The notes under the pieces were generated by a model. The model did not search any database. It saw only the letters and a program-made list of their open reading frames with translations, and was not told where the DNA came from. A stretch of 64,000 bases of DNA from Heterocephalus glaber (taxonomy: Eukaryota > Chordata > Mammalia > Rodentia > Bathyergidae), in contig NW_004624849.1 of the NCBI RefSeq assembly GCF_000247695.1, forward strand, positions 2,079,772 to 2,143,771, given 5' to 3'. Positions 31,671-42,601 of this stretch are shown here, one piece after another. A program made the position numbers and the translations under genes. Each line of letters begins with the position of its first letter. The first letter of the stretch is position 1.

Positions 31671-31895
31671 TTTTCACGGAGAAACCACTACTGTTTCTCT
31701 TGTTGTGCCCCCTGTTCTTTGAGTAGAGTTATTTCTTGGGGTGGATAGGAAGATATAAGAAGTAATATTTCCACAAATGACACGTCTGAGATATTTATCC
31801 TGTGATAAAGGTGCTTGATGGGCCTTGCAATGAATGACTGCAGCTCTATGGGGTAGAAGAGCTGACTCTAGAAGGTCTTAAATTAGGAGCCTATT
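31671..31895 (-). pseudogene. ERV pol: RNase H-integrase junction remnant
   Basis: Decayed pol sequence between the integrase core and the RNase H piece. Short frames only. Confidence 0.5.
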
Positions 31896-31992
31896 TTTGG
31901 TTTTGGGGGGTTTTTTTGGTACCAGGGATCAAACTTGGGACCTTGTGACTGCAAGGCAGGCAGCGGAACCACTGAGCTAAATCCCCAGCCCA
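31896..31992 (-). repeat. ID-type SINE, antisense, within ERV
   Basis: Reverse young ID, 'ggtaccagggatcaaacttg' to 'actgagctaaatccccagcc'. The flanks 'aggagcctatttttgg' and 'aggagcctgttttt' mark the TSD. Confidence 0.92.
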
Positions 31993-32254
31993 GGAGCCTG
32001 TTTTTTATAGGGGCATTTTTTGCAGTTAGGAATCCCCATTTGGATGTGAAAGCAATCTGGCTGCAACATCTGTCACTGCAATCATCTGCCATTGATTGCC
32101 AGGGGTTGATTCAGCTGATCTGTCTGGCTAGGCAAGTGTCCCCTTCCTTCCACGCCACTCCATGTGGGTCCCTCCCAAAGCTGCACACTCTGTTGAAGAG
32201 GATGACCATCCCCGATTGAGGAGGACCATTTCCTCAGTCAAGAGTATACAAATG

Positions 32255-32336
32255 GGCCAGGGATTTAGCTCAGTGGTTTCACCGCCTGCAGCACAAGCAC
32301 AAGGACCGGAGTTTGATCCCCGGTACCAAAAAAAAA
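32255..32336 (+). repeat. ID-type SINE inside the TSD of a LINE tail
   Basis: Sense young ID. AGAGTATACAA lies on both sides (about 32241 and 32336), the right copy being also the left TSD of the LINE tail that follows. Confidence 0.93.
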
Positions 32337-32339
32337 GAG

Positions 32340-32522
32340 TATACAAGTAAAATGGAAATGAAATCTATGTAAATGGGGAAGGTTGGAGGGGGTGAATGGT
32401 CCACAGGTAATGGGGAAAAAAGTAAAAACCAAGATATGTCATGTACAGGTACAAGCGCCCAATGATGAATGTAAACATATTGTATACCTAAAATGTACCA
32501 ATAAAAGAATTGAAAAAAAAAA
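32340..32522 (+). mobile_element. LINE-tail insertion with TSD, within ERV
   Basis: About 170 bp ('ggaaatgaaatctatgtaaa', 'tgaatgtaaacatattgta', 'gtaccaataaaag', A-run), with GTATACAAGTA on the left (32338-32348) and right (32523-32533). Confidence 0.85.
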
Positions 32523-32589
32523 AGTATACAAGTAGCTGCCTCCCCTGCTAGAACCTCCAAATAAGCTCTCAAGGAATTCCCTTTTGTGC

Positions 32590-33010
32590 CAGATTTGCAT
32601 GTGAGTGTAAGATATTATATGCATATTTGGAGTCTGTGTAAATATTGATGGTTTTATCTTTTGCAAGAGTGAGAGCTCTAGTGAGTGCAATGAGTTCTGC
32701 CTGCTGTGAAGTTGTCCCTGAGGGGAGGGCTGCCACCTCTTTTACTTCTTGGGGAGGGTAGGAGGATTGGCTATCATGATAGCTTTCAAAATGGTGTACC
32801 CTGCCTGGGAAGGGGTGGTCTTTGAAGTACTTCCATTAATAAACCACTCAGAGGACCCTGGAATATATTCCGAGGTTATGTGATGGAAGTGGGTGAGAAT
32901 AAAATCAAGGATTTCAGTGCATTCATATTGGGGGAGGGAGTCTGGGGAGTCAGGTATTGGGAAGGGGTCGGCAGGGTTCAAGACAGATAAGTGGCAGATG
33001 GTAAACAAGG
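32590..33010 (-). pseudogene. ERV pol: RNase H remnant
   Basis: On the - strand a piece reads EWFINGSTSKTTPSQAG, where the family has a catalytic Asp in a W-x-x-D-G-S setting; here Asn stands in its place. Downstream (32720-32600) the wording of the alpha-helical part of RNase H continues with broken frames. Family role: digestion of the RNA strand during reverse transcription. Inactive. Confidence 0.72.
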
Positions 33011-33390
33011 ATTGGAAGCCCTGGGAGTGTAGGACTTGAATTCTGGCCAGAGAGAAGAGTTAAGGCACAATGGCTGAGAAGGTTGGAGCGATTGTATGAA
33101 GAGTGTACCTGTAGGAACTGGTGGAGAGTAATCTTTTGAACCTTGGGGATAAGAAGTACAGCTGATGCTAAGATCTGTAAACAGAGGGGCCAATGTTTTA
33201 TTACAAGGCTGAGCTGTTTGGATAAATAGGTAACAGGCTGGAGCTCTCTAGCTGGCTGTGCAAGTAGCCTTAATGCTTGTCCTTTTTGCTGGTTAGAAAC
33301 AGAAAGAAAGGTTTATTAGGATGAGTGGAACCAAAGCAGAAGCCTTAAGGAGTAGCTGCTTGAGGGATCAAAAGGAAATGGGAATTAAAT

Positions 33391-34390
33391 CTATTTCTGC
33401 CACTCTTTCTTGGGGATCTCCATGGGAAGCCTCATAGAAAGGTTTTGCAATGAGTGAGAAATTTTGGGTCCCAAGTCTAAAATAGCTAAGAAGCCCCAGG
33501 AAGGAAAGGAGATCTCATTTTGTGCCGGGGAAAGGAAGATTGTTAATAGCCTGTTTCGCGGGGTGGGGGTGGGGAGTGGGGGTGGGTGTAGCACATGGTA
33601 GGGGTGAAGTGAAGGCCAAGGTAAGTGTGACCTCTTGTACCAGCTGGGCTTTGTGTTTTGAGACATGGTATCCCTTTTCCCCCAAGAATTTAAGAAGGGA
33701 GATAGTGTGGGATATAGAACCATTTTTCAAGGAGATGCAAAGCAGAAGGTCATCAATATATTGGAGTAGGCAGCTGGGGGTAAGGTTGAGGGATTGGAGG
33801 TCTTTTTGTAATGATTGCCCAAAGAAGTGGGAGCTATCCTGAAATCCCGGAGGAAGAACTGTTCATGTGAACTGTTGGGTGAACAGAGTTATGGGGTCTG
33901 TCCAGGTAAAGGTGAAAACTTGTTGGGAATTAGGGTTGAAGGGTATAGTAAAGAAGGCATCTTTGACGTCTAAACAGTAAAGTATTGAGTATTGGGGGAG
34001 GATACAGGAGAGAAGAGTGTAGCGGGTTGGAGACCCCTAGGTGAGTGAGAACAATAGCTTCATTAATCTTTCAGAGACCTTGGACTAATCAAAAGGAGCT
34101 ATCAGGTTTTTTTACAGGAAGGAAGGTTGGGAGTGTTGTGGGGGGAGTGGGTAGGGATGAGAATTTTGGCTTTAAGAAAGCAGTTGATAATAGTATGGAG
34201 GCCAAGACGGCTGTCTGGGCTAGGGGGGTATTGGTTGACTGTGACAGCTCAGGGCTATTTTGAGCAGTTGGTGGTCTAAGGCTATGGAAGAGGTTTTTGT
34301 GTCCCAAACAATAGGGTCAACTTGTGATTTGATGAGTTGGATGGCTCAGAGTGAGGGAATCTCATTAGGAGGTATGACTGGTAGGATAAA
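33391..34390 (-). pseudogene. ERV pol: reverse transcriptase remnant
   Basis: On the - strand the RT palm is recognisable in several frames. The first catalytic-Asp block reads LDVKDAFF near 33960-33975, a block reading QQVFTFTWTDP lies near 33900, and YIDD, the active-site turn, lies at 33749-33760. Stops and frameshifts break the gene. The catalytic residues survive, but the protein cannot be produced as one chain. Confidence 0.85.
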
Positions 34391-34403
34391 GAAGGGGTTA
34401 GAA

Positions 34404-34891
34404 TGGATGCACATTGAGGCCATACTCTTAAGTGAAATGAATAGGACATGTGTAAATACCAAATAGTTTCTCTGGTATGAAAAACTAAAAGTGTAAATAA
34501 GGTTCAAAATGTATAATTGATAAGGTAAAATAGGAAGAAAAGGTCTAAAGGAGTAGGGGAAGTGGGAAGGGTAGGGTAAAGGAAAGGAGGGGAAAGAAAA
34601 AAAATATGAGAAAAGGAAAAAATGGAAACAAAGTTTTTGTAAATAGGGAAGGGTGAGACAGGGGATTTAGCTCAGTGGTTCCGGCACCTACCTTGCAAGC
34701 GCAAGGTCCTGAGCTGGATCCCAGGTACCAAAAAAAAAAAAAAAAGGAAAGAGTTGAGGGGGTAAAGGGAGGGCAGGGGAATGGAGTAAAAACAAGACCC
34801 AAGATACATCATGTAAAGGTACGAGATCACAATGGTGAATGTAACTGTATTGTATACCTAAAATGTACCAATAAACTTAATGAAAAAAAAA
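34404..34891 (+). mobile_element. Longest LINE-tail insertion, 16-bp TSD, with nested ID
   Basis: 488 bp, 5'-truncated, beginning 'ggatgcacattgaggcc' and including 'aaataccaaatagtttctc', a polypurine stretch, 'gtaccaataaac' and an A-tail. The flanks AAAGAAGGGGTTAGAA (34388-34403) and AAAGAAGGGCTTAGAA (34892-34907) are a 16-bp TSD. A sense ID (34660-34745) lies inside it. The 5' part resembles L1 3' UTR. Confidence 0.88.
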
Positions 34892-34907
34892 AAAGAAGGG
34901 CTTAGAA

Positions 34908-35300
34908 GCCCATATATAAATGCCCGCTAGTGTTGGAAGATATCTCTTCCCAAAAAAGGTGTGGGGCAATGGAGGATTAACAGGAAAGAGTGAGTGAAAG
35001 TTATATGGCCTAAAGAACAATATAAGAGTGGAGTCTTGGCTAGAGTTTCTATTAGGCCCTTCATTCCAATAACCAAAATAGGAGGCTGATCCCTAAGTTG
35101 GCCAAAAAAGAAACCTGTTTTCTGGTCATCACCATTGTTACCCATGAATCCACTGATGATATGGAGGAGCCCTTGAGATCTGAGCCACATCGGTTAACAG
35201 CCGAAGATAAGGTCAAAAGGGCTGCCAAGTCTTCTCCAGATGTGTCAGGTTGCCTGGAGGGGAGAGAACTCAGGGGAGGGGTGGACTTCCTCAGGAGCCA
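34908..35300 (-). pseudogene. ERV protease remnant
   Basis: On the - strand the frame at 35190-34927 ends near LGRDI, a motif at the C-terminal side of gammaretroviral proteases. The active-site D-T/S-G triplet is not intact (VDSW nearby). Lies between the gag NC finger and RT, as expected. Confidence 0.6.
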
Positions 35301-37015
35301 ATACATTTTCCAGTGACCACACTGTCCACAGTTCAGACATGATTTTGTAGGAGGCCTGGGATTAGAGGAAGCTTTTGCCCCATGGCCCAAATTGCGACAG
35401 GGAAAACAATTGCTTAGGTGGTTGTGAGGTGAAAGCTTTGGTAGGTTTATCAGCTGGAGGTTGAACTAGGAAGACTAGGATTTGATATTTGGCTTTAGTC
35501 TATTTTTCTTTTAGAGTTCTCTGTTCCTCATTTTGATTGTTGAAAACTTTAAACGCAATATAGGCAAAATCTATAAGCTCCTTCTGTGGCGTTTGGAGTC
35601 CATTGTCTAATTTTTGGAGTTTTTTGTGGATGTCTGGATAAAATTGGGAGATGAAGTGGAGGTGTAAAAGAATTAGAACTTCAGGAGAGTGAGGGCTGAT
35701 GTTTGTATATTTAATCATGGCTTCTGAAAGGTTCATAAAGAAGACTGGGTTTTTATCTGCCCCCTGGATGATTTCTCTGAGGCAATTATAGTTGACCTAT
35801 TTATTTTTATGTTTTTTTCCATTCCTGCCAGGAGGCAAGTAATCATATACTCACAATCTGTCCTACCAGAGTCACCAAGTTGATATGTCCACTTGGGGTC
35901 TTGGGGTTTAGCCCTGGGAACTGCTCAAGCTGCCTCAGCATGCCTGTCAGGGTGTTGGCAGTGGAGCTCATCTGCATGGTTTTCAGCCACCTGCCAAATA
36001 CACTCCCTTTAGTCATCAGTAAGGGTGGACGAAAGGATAGGTAAATATCTCTCCAAGTGAGGTCATAAATTTGAGTAAGTGAGAAGAATTCTTTTCTGAA
36101 TTTATTTGGATTTTCTGAGAAGGACCCCATTCTTTGTTGGAAATGTTCTAGATCGGTAATTGAGAAAGAAACATGAACACAAATGGGCCCCTCGATGCCT
36201 GCCACCTCACAAGAGGGATAAGATGGAATAAGAAGTGTGGGGAGGTATCAAGTAAGAAGAAAGAGTGAGAGAGCATGTCTGAGGGGGAGAGAAGGGTGGG
36301 TTTGAGGATGGGGCTGGGCTGGAGGAGGTGGGCAGGATGATGGATGTTGGAGAAAAGGAGGAACACTCTGAGGAGGGAGAAGAGGGAGAAGCTGACAGTT
36401 GGGAGGGTTGTGGGCCTGGTTGAGGTTGTTGAGGAAGTGGGAGGCAATAGGGCATGATCATCCGTGGGACTGAATTTGTCAGTAGAGGAGGGTAGAGGGA
36501 AGTGAAGGTGTGATATTTTGGAGTCTAGAGTGGGAATAGGAGTTTTTGTTAAGTTAGATGTGGAGGTAGGAGGTTTTTATTTGGTGAGAAGAATCTGAAG
36601 AGAGGAGAGAGTAGGATAGAAAGAAGGTTGCTCTCAGAGGTTAAAAAAGGCTTGGACATAGGGACCCTCTGATCATTTACCATTTCTCTGGAGGAAGTCA
36701 TAAAAGTCTCAGAGAATTTGGAAATCAAAAGTACCCTCAGCTGGCCAGAATGACCCATTGTTGAATCTGTACTAGGACCACACAGAAGTGGAGTAAAAAA
36801 TCAACTTTTTTGGTTTAATGTCACCTTTTAGTCCCAATTTAGAAAGACTATGCTGGAGACCGCTAAGGGAGTGGCTCTTGATGATTTTGAGGGAGAATTG
36901 CCCATTGAGGGAGGGGGTGTGTGGGGTGGGGGGTGGAGGAGTAAGAGGCAGCCAGGGTTCAGAAACAGGCCACCAGGACATCTCCCTACCATCGGCCTCC
37001 TGACTAGGGTCCATA
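35298..37015 (-). pseudogene. ERV gag remnant (MA-CA-NC)
   Basis: On the - strand: a possible MA start with MDPSQEADGREMSWW (37014 downwards), a Pro/Ser-rich linker (36460-36150), then capsid-like pieces (36205-35843 with FSENPNKFRKEF and YDLTWRD; 35736-35500 with PDIHKKLQKLDNGLQTPQ). A nucleocapsid zinc knuckle follows at 35339-35298, reading C-x2-C-x4-H-x4-W, the last Cys being replaced by Trp. Gag is the structural precursor; this copy is split by several stops and frameshifts. Confidence 0.83.
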
Positions 37016-37380
37016 GGCTCCTGGAGGTGGAGGAGACTGTCCTAGATGCTGAAAGGTCCTTCCTAGTCAGAGTGCAGGAGGTCCGCCTTTTTGTAGTGTC
37101 CTCAAATAGAGAACTAGTAGGAAGGAAAAATGGAGACAGCAGATCAGCTTTCTCTGGGTGCCAAGAGAAAATTCATTGGGCCAGAATCTTACACTCTCAG
37201 GGGTGGTGATGGATTAGCAGCCAGTGGTTGGTATCTGGTTTGAGGTCTGGCAGGACTGGAGTTGGTGAAAAGGGAGAGTTTTGGGGAGAAACGGGAGGCT
37301 CTCGGGATTAAGGAATAAGCCTGGGATGAGCTATCACTGCCCATTGCTTCCTAGAGAGAACCCCTGCTCTCAGCTCCTGC
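37016..37380 (-). other. ERV leader region
   Basis: Non-coding stretch between primer site and gag on the - strand. I could not assign splice donor or packaging signals. Confidence 0.5.
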
Positions 37381-37398
37381 TCCCAGGTTTTGGTGCCA
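37381..37398 (-). promoter_or_regulatory. ERV primer-binding site, tRNA-Phe-like
   Basis: On the - strand TGGCACCAAAACCTGGGA matches the 3' end complement of tRNA-Phe at 14 of 18 positions, all four differences being transitions. It lies two bases from the LTR start, the normal place of the primer site for minus-strand synthesis. Confidence 0.78.
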
Positions 37399-37400
37399 GG

Positions 37401-37731
37401 TGAGCTTGAAAGAAGGGACTGGAACTCAACAGTCCAATCAGGATTATTGCTGAACCTGAGAGGGACCTCTCTGTGCAAGTAGAACAGAGAAGGTGTCTTT
37501 AACAGGCTAAGAGGCTTATTTTTTTATAGCATTTATTTGGCACTTTTGAGAGAGTAGGCCAGAGAAATGGTGGGCTCATGGGTTGCTGATGTGACCCGCT
37601 GACATGTCCTTGGGGGACTACTCTTGACCTGCTGATGTGTCCTCTGTGACCTAAGTAAAATGAAATCTATGTTTCTCTAAGATGCCGGTGTGCTCATTTG
37701 AACTGGCAGTGTCCCTGTCCAAGCTCTGTGA
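37401..37731 (-). mobile_element. 5' LTR of class I endogenous retrovirus
   Basis: About 331 bp. On the - strand it ends in CA next to the primer site. It contains a TATA-like 'ctataaaaaaataag' (reverse complement at about 37518-37533), and the poly(A) signal has mutated to AATAAT (near 37441). It matches the left LTR over its length apart from SINE insertions there. Confidence 0.83.
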
Positions 37732-38036
37732 AAGAGGATTTCGGATGTCCTACAGTCACCTCAAACTCCAAATGCCAGAAGTCACATGCATCTCTCAAAT
37801 CCTCATTCTCTGTAAGATAGGCACCCACATTCCCTTCTCTTTCCCATGGAGGACAAGCCACCTTAGAGTCCTTTCCCTAGACTCATTCATAGTCCTCATG
37901 CCCTATCAGCTCTGCCTCCTGAATACATCTTGGATTTAACATCTTCTCTCTTCTCCTATTTCCGGCACAATCTTAATTTGGGTCCTTGTGATTTCTCCCC
38001 TAGGTTTCTATAGCAGTACCCTAACTGCCTAATGAT
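37732..38036. other. Unassigned flank of the provirus
   Basis: C/T-rich, with 'ctcagctctgcctcc'-like wording of old mammalian repeats. No element or gene can be fixed. Confidence 0.4.
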
Positions 38037-38317
38037 TGTTTTTTGAGGCAGGGTCTCACTGTGTGGTCCAGGCTGGCCTTGAACTCACTATGTAGCCCAT
38101 GCTGGACTCGAACTCCCAGCAATCCTCCTGCCTCAGCATCCTGAGTGCTTGGAATTACAGGTGTGCCCAGTGACCCATTCACTAAATTAACGACAGTGGG
38201 AATAAAAAGAAATGATAAAGTTGGGCATAGTAAAGCAAATCCTAGCAATTCTGAAGTCAAGAGGATCACTGGGAATTCAAGGTCAGCCTAGAAAATATAG
38301 CAAGTCTCTGTCTCAAA

Positions 38318-38356
<39 letters not shown>

Positions 38357-38450
38357 GGTTGGGAATGTGGCCTAGTGCTAGAGCACTTGCCTAGCACATA
38401 TGAGGCCCTAGATTCAATCTCCAGTAACACACACACATACTCACACACAC
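38037..38450. repeat. Antisense B1, sense B1, (AAAT)n, ID, (CA)n
   Basis: Reverse B1 38037-38165, sense short B1 38216-38316, AAAT run 38317-38355, classic ID 38356-38425 and a CA-rich tail to 38450. Confidence 0.83.
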
Positions 38451-38629
38451 ACAGAATTTTAAAAAGAAATGATAAATATATTGTAAAGGAAAATAAACAC
38501 TAATTAATGCTAATGGGGCAATCTACAATTCAGAATCTCTTCTTATGTCTCTCTTCTTATGTTTTAATCTAAAGGGGGCAGAATTTTAACGACTGAATAG
38601 GAGACTTTATTGAGCATTATGTGCGGAAC

Positions 38630-38770
38630 TCCCCCTGTGTTAATCTTTACAACAACCCTGGGAAGTAGATATTGCTATTGAGAAAACTGAGGAAATAGAG
38701 ACATTAAATATTTGCCTAAGGTCCTATAGCTGCAACATGGTAAACTCCATGGGTCCTAGAACTTGCTCTC
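38630..38770 (-). repeat. MIR/L2-like ancient repeat
   Basis: 'aacaaccctgggaagtag', 'gagaaaactgaggaaatag' and 'cctaaggtcctatagctg' are the antisense MIR pattern. Confidence 0.65.
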
Positions 38771-39473
38771 CAGTTAATTACATGGCCCCAAAACACATCC
38801 CCACCCTTGTTGCTCACAGGTTAATTCGTCACAATGAGGGTCCTAGGCGTAGGTGAATGGCTGAATCAAATTTAAGGAACAGGTCTTTCTGATAATAGCT
38901 CAGGTGTATTATCTTTGACTAGAAAACGAGCTGTTACTAGTAAATCATAAAATCTCAATGTTATTGTAATAAAACCCTGAGGACAGAATTTTGCTTGTCC
39001 TCCTAGTTGTAATTACCCATGGTCACCGGAACCTCTGTTCCCCACCTCTCATTGTGTATTGCAGTTTCTTGCTGGACTTTCGATCTGGTTTTCCTGCTCA
39101 TTTCAGCTTCCCTAGCATAGCATGGGGCATGTGGAAGGCACTTCCAGGGCCACCTGGAAATAGCTAACTGGGTCTAGCATAAGCTCCTTAACTTTTATTC
39201 TTTGCTTCTTAACTTTTCTTGGTCTGCCTACTCACCAAGATTTTCTCTAGTTTCTCTGTCGAGTATCATCCAAGATTCTATGTGTGATAATTAAGAGGGG
39301 GAAAAAAGAAAATGGGAAGTTCAAGTTTAGTTTAGATACTATAATTTTAAAAGTTTAAACACCTGTCTTTACATTGGAGGATCACATAACATGCCTGTAT
39401 CAGATTTGAGAAAAAATTAGAAAAAACAGCTTGTAACTGATCTTATCCTCTTTATATTTTAATAACTATACTT
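38771..39473. other. Unassigned intergenic sequence
   Basis: About 700 bases with no SINE and no convincing reading frame. Confidence 0.4.
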
Positions 39474-39562
39474 TTTTTTTTTTTTTTTGCATTGCTGGGG
39501 AAAATCCAGGACCTTACATATACTAGGCAAACACTCTGCCTCTGAGCTATGTCCCCAGCTCT
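39474..39562 (-). repeat. ID-type SINE, antisense
   Basis: T-run, then 'attgctggggaaaatcc' to 'gagctatgtccccagc'. Confidence 0.82.
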
Positions 39563-39753
39563 CCTCTTTACATGAAAAAAACTTTTTGGGGACTATCATG
39601 GCTTTCTTCATGGTAGCCCACCCTACTTCCTCCAGGGTGTGCTTTTATTTTGCTTTTTCCTCTTTTCCTTGGCCCCAGCTCATTCTGCAGAGCCAGTTTC
39701 TCCCTCACTCTTCACTTTCACCTTTCTCAAATAAAACTTGCCACTGCAAAAAA

Positions 39754-39756
<3 letters not shown>

Positions 39757-39795
<39 letters not shown>
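39757..39795. repeat. (GT)n microsatellite
   Basis: About 18 GT units. Confidence 0.93.
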
Positions 39796-39905
39796 TTGCT
39801 AGCAATTAGTTACTTTGGCTTCTGTACATTGCATAAAACAAAATATAGAAGGCAGTTTCTGCCCTTAAGGAGCTTATGATTAATTTTAAATGTTAATTTA
39901 TTTAA

Positions 39906-40510
39906 TTTAATTTATTTTTTATTTTTTTGGTACTGGGGACGGAACTCAGGACCTTGGGCTTGCAAGGCAGGCTTCGACTGCACCACTGAGCTTGTGGGAC
40001 CAAAATGACTCCATTTTGGAGCCGTCTCCTTTGTTCTCTCAAATTTGTGCTTAAACTAGGAATTCACCACTTGAAATTCCTGAGTTTATTACCCAACCAC
40101 CTGTGTACCCGGGGAGAGAGCGTTCCAGGCACACTATCTGTAGGATAAGCAGTTAATGAGCTGACTGTCCACACAAGATAGATGCGGCCATTAGTTAGTG
40201 GGTCTGCTAACGATCAGTATATAACAACCGGCCGTTAATCTTTGCCCCTTTTCTCCCTCACAAAAACCAATACGTAATCCCCTTCGACCCCCAAAGCCTA
40301 GCCAACCAAAACCCTACACTTCATATGTATTAAGTATTAACCAATCACCTGGCTACTAATAACCAAAGCTTGTTGTATTCTCAATAAAAACCCTGCTAGT
40401 TAGGGACTCAGGGCTCTCAATCTCGATCCGCTGTGTCGGTGACAGTTGAGAGTCCCTGCTTAAGCTTGAATAAACGACCCTTGTGTGCTTACAAGCTAAA
40501 TCCCCGGGGC
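39906..40510 (-). repeat. ID-type SINE split by an LTR, 18-bp TSD
   Basis: The left part 39929-39992 ('ggtactggggacggaactc' to 'ccactgagct') and the right part 40494-40509 ('agctaaatccccgg') are one ID copy. Outer flanks AAATGTTAATTTATTTAA (39888-39905) and AAATGTTAATTTATTTTAA (40511-40529) are its TSD. Confidence 0.92.
39993..40493 (+). mobile_element. Solo LTR, 501 bp, inside an ID SINE, 4-bp TSD
   Basis: Runs from TGTGGGACC to GTGCTTACA (TG...CA), flanked by AGCT at 39989-39992 and 40494-40497. It contains CCAAT-like 'aaccaatc', TATA-like 'cagtatataacaac' (near 40215) and poly(A) signals at 'caataaaaacc' and 'gaataaacg'. A 4-bp TSD and TATA/poly(A) layout suit a gammaretrovirus-type LTR. 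It is unrelated in sequence to the other two LTR families here. Confidence 0.9.
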
Positions 40511-40573
40511 AAATGTTAATTTATTTTAAATAAGTGATTCACTGAAATGGTTCAGAAGCTTAAAGAAAAAAAA

Positions 40574-40712
40574 TTTCCAAGCTGGGAAAGGTGATATGTG
40601 CCTGTGGTCTCAGCTACTCAGGAGACTGAGGCAGGAGGATTGCTTGAACCTAGGAATTAAGAGACCAACCTGAGCAATGTAGTGAGACCCTATATACCCC
40701 CCAAAACCCCAA
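40574..40712 (+). repeat. B1-type SINE
   Basis: Sense copy 'gctgggaaaggtgatatgtg' to 'agtgagaccctatat'. Confidence 0.8.
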
Positions 40713-40942
40713 AACAAAAACAAAAAAAACTCACTTGAGGTTTTCTCCTCTTTGATATCAATTCAGTAGTATTTTTGTAGACTTCCAGAAATGTGTTGTA
40801 AGTCTATATAAGTACATATATAAAGACATTTTCTCCTTTACATAAATGAAAATAAATCATAAACACTGATGCCTTTTTTCCTCACTGAATACATCTCAGA
40901 GATCAGAGTGCGCTCTCTAGAGGTCAAAGTAGTAGGGCATCT

Positions 40943-41168
40943 TTTTTTTGTTTTGGGAATTGAACCCAGGGGCCTCACACTGAGCTATAGCCCCAATCTT
41001 TTTTATTAGAAATTTTTAATTAATTAATTATTTGTACTGAGGATTGAATTCAAGGCTTTTGCACTGAGGTATAACCCCCAGCCTCTTTTAAATTTTTAAT
41101 TTAACTTATTTATTTGCGATACTGGGGATTAAACCTGGAGCATTTGCACTGAAATACATCCCTAGCCC
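40943..41168 (-). repeat. Three antisense ID fragments
   Basis: Reverse ID ends at about 40998, 41083 and 41168, each with 'gcactgag' or 'cactgaaa' before 'tacatcccta'-type wording. Confidence 0.68.
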
Positions 41169-41171
41169 TTT

Positions 41172-41675
41172 TTATTTTTAAATTTTGAGTGAGGGTCACA
41201 CTAAGTGAAGGACCCTTGTTAGCAAGACAGACTCCATGTTGCTGCTTGACCCACCTGCCTGCCCTTTAGATGAACTCAGAAGGAGGAAGCTTAGAAACCT
41301 CCTCCCCTTAGAGAGTCTCTTAGAAACAACAATTAATCAACTATTGTTTTACAAATGTTCTAACAGCAGGACGTTCCGCTTCTGTACCTTTTTCTTGCTT
41401 TACTAGTTCTATCCCATAGAGGGGCCTAGAAACTGTTGGCCTCAAAGGTGTATAAAACATGTGTGTCAACCCCCAGTCGGGGCTCGAGTCCGATGCTCGG
41501 CTCGGGTCCCGGACGGTAATAAACTCCTGTGTGGATTTAATATAGGTCTCTGGTTGGTTCTTTCTTGCTGGGTGTAACATAAGTCCCTAAATTGTCCAGG
41601 CTGGACTTGAACTTGGCAGTCTTCCTGCCTGAGCCTCCCAGAGTGCTGGGATTATAGGCATGTGCTACCATGCCT
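41172..41675 (-). repeat. B1-type SINE, antisense, split by an LTR
   Basis: 41172-41205 ('gagtgagggtcac') and 41584-41675 ('gtccaggctggacttgaac' to 'gctaccatgcctac') are the two halves. Confidence 0.75.
41206..41579 (+). mobile_element. Solo LTR (class I-like), copy B, 4-bp TSD
   Basis: 374 bp, about 95% identical by eye to 26299-26670 and in the same orientation, with the same TATA-like and AATAAA motifs. TAAG flanks it at 41202-41205 and 41580-41583. Confidence 0.9.
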
Positions 41676-41807
41676 ACTCCTCTTTTTTTTAATGACTACT
41701 GATATTAGCCACACAGCAATAATGATAATAATATTAAACATGTTTGTAATAATTAAACACTATTCTGAGTCTTATTCTTGGCATATTTAATTCTTTTATT
41801 TTTTCCC

Positions 41808-42560
41808 CCCAGTATTTGGAATTGAACCCAACACCTTTGCACTAAGGTACATCTCCCATCCTTTAAAAAAATTTTTTATTTTGACACAGGGTCTTGCTAA
41901 GTCAGTAAGTTGTGAGGCTGGATTTGAATTTGAGATCCTCCTTCCTCACCCTCGAAGAGTGCTTCAATTACAGGTGTTGCCACACCCAGCTATCATACTT
42001 AATTCTGTCAACAATACTATGAGATAGATATGATTATTATCCCCATTTTATAGAGAAGGAAACAGGTATTGAGCATTTAACTTGCTGAGCTGAGTGTGGT
42101 GTTGCATGGCTGTAGTTCTAGCACTTACGAGGTTGACAGGAAGATAGCCAGTTTGAGGCTATCTAGAGAGTTCAAGTTTAGTCTGCACTGCACAGTGAGA
42201 TCCAGTCTCAAAAACAAGACCAAGACCAAAAACAAAAAAATTTTCCCTATGTGACAAAATTAGTAAATTAGGAAGTGAAGGATAAGACAAGCTATTTAAT
42301 GGACCTCGTGCTAAAGGAAAATGTCGGGCCCTTTGTCAAGAAAGCAAGACTTTTTTGTGGCAAATAATTTTTAATATTTTTCCTGGCTCAGAAAGCAGGA
42401 TTTTTAAGTAAAGAGAATTTTAAAATTGAAAGCATTAGCTTGAAATTTTACCATCCATCTTTATATTGGGCAATGCCAAATTTGTTGTTGTTGTTGTTGT
42501 TGTCGGTTTTGTGGCAATGAGGATTGAACCCTGGACTTTGCACTGAGCTACATCCCTGGC
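41808..42560. repeat. ID and B1 fragments, MIR, (TTG)n
   Basis: Reverse ID 41808-41860, reverse B1 41875-41992, antisense MIR 42000-42075, sense B1 42085-42215, TTG run 42483-42503, reverse ID 42508-42560. Confidence 0.72.
42216..42482. other. Short unassigned interval
   Basis: AT-rich, no feature recognised. Confidence 0.4.
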
Positions 42561-42601
42561 CCTTTTGATTTCATTTATTTTAGTTTTAGTTTTTTTATTT
42601 T

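Larger units (their letters stand above)
28049..37731 (-). mobile_element. Endogenous retrovirus, class I, defective provirus
   Basis: The layout on the - strand is LTR (37401-37731), primer site, leader, gag, pro, pol, env, LTR (28049-28518): a nearly complete provirus of about 9.7 kb including later insertions. Gag, RT, integrase and Env pieces resemble the gammaretrovirus-like ERVs that use tRNA-Phe. Every gene carries stops and frameshifts. Insertions: ID at 28595-28680, 30933-31019, 31896-31992 and 32255-32336, and LINE tails at 32340-32522 and 34404-34891. I found no clear flanking TSD. Confidence 0.92.

Noticed and set aside
28049..37731. Possibility that the provirus encodes a preserved (domesticated) env or gag
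   Set aside because: All genes show several stops and frameshifts and key residues are changed; no long frame is preserved.
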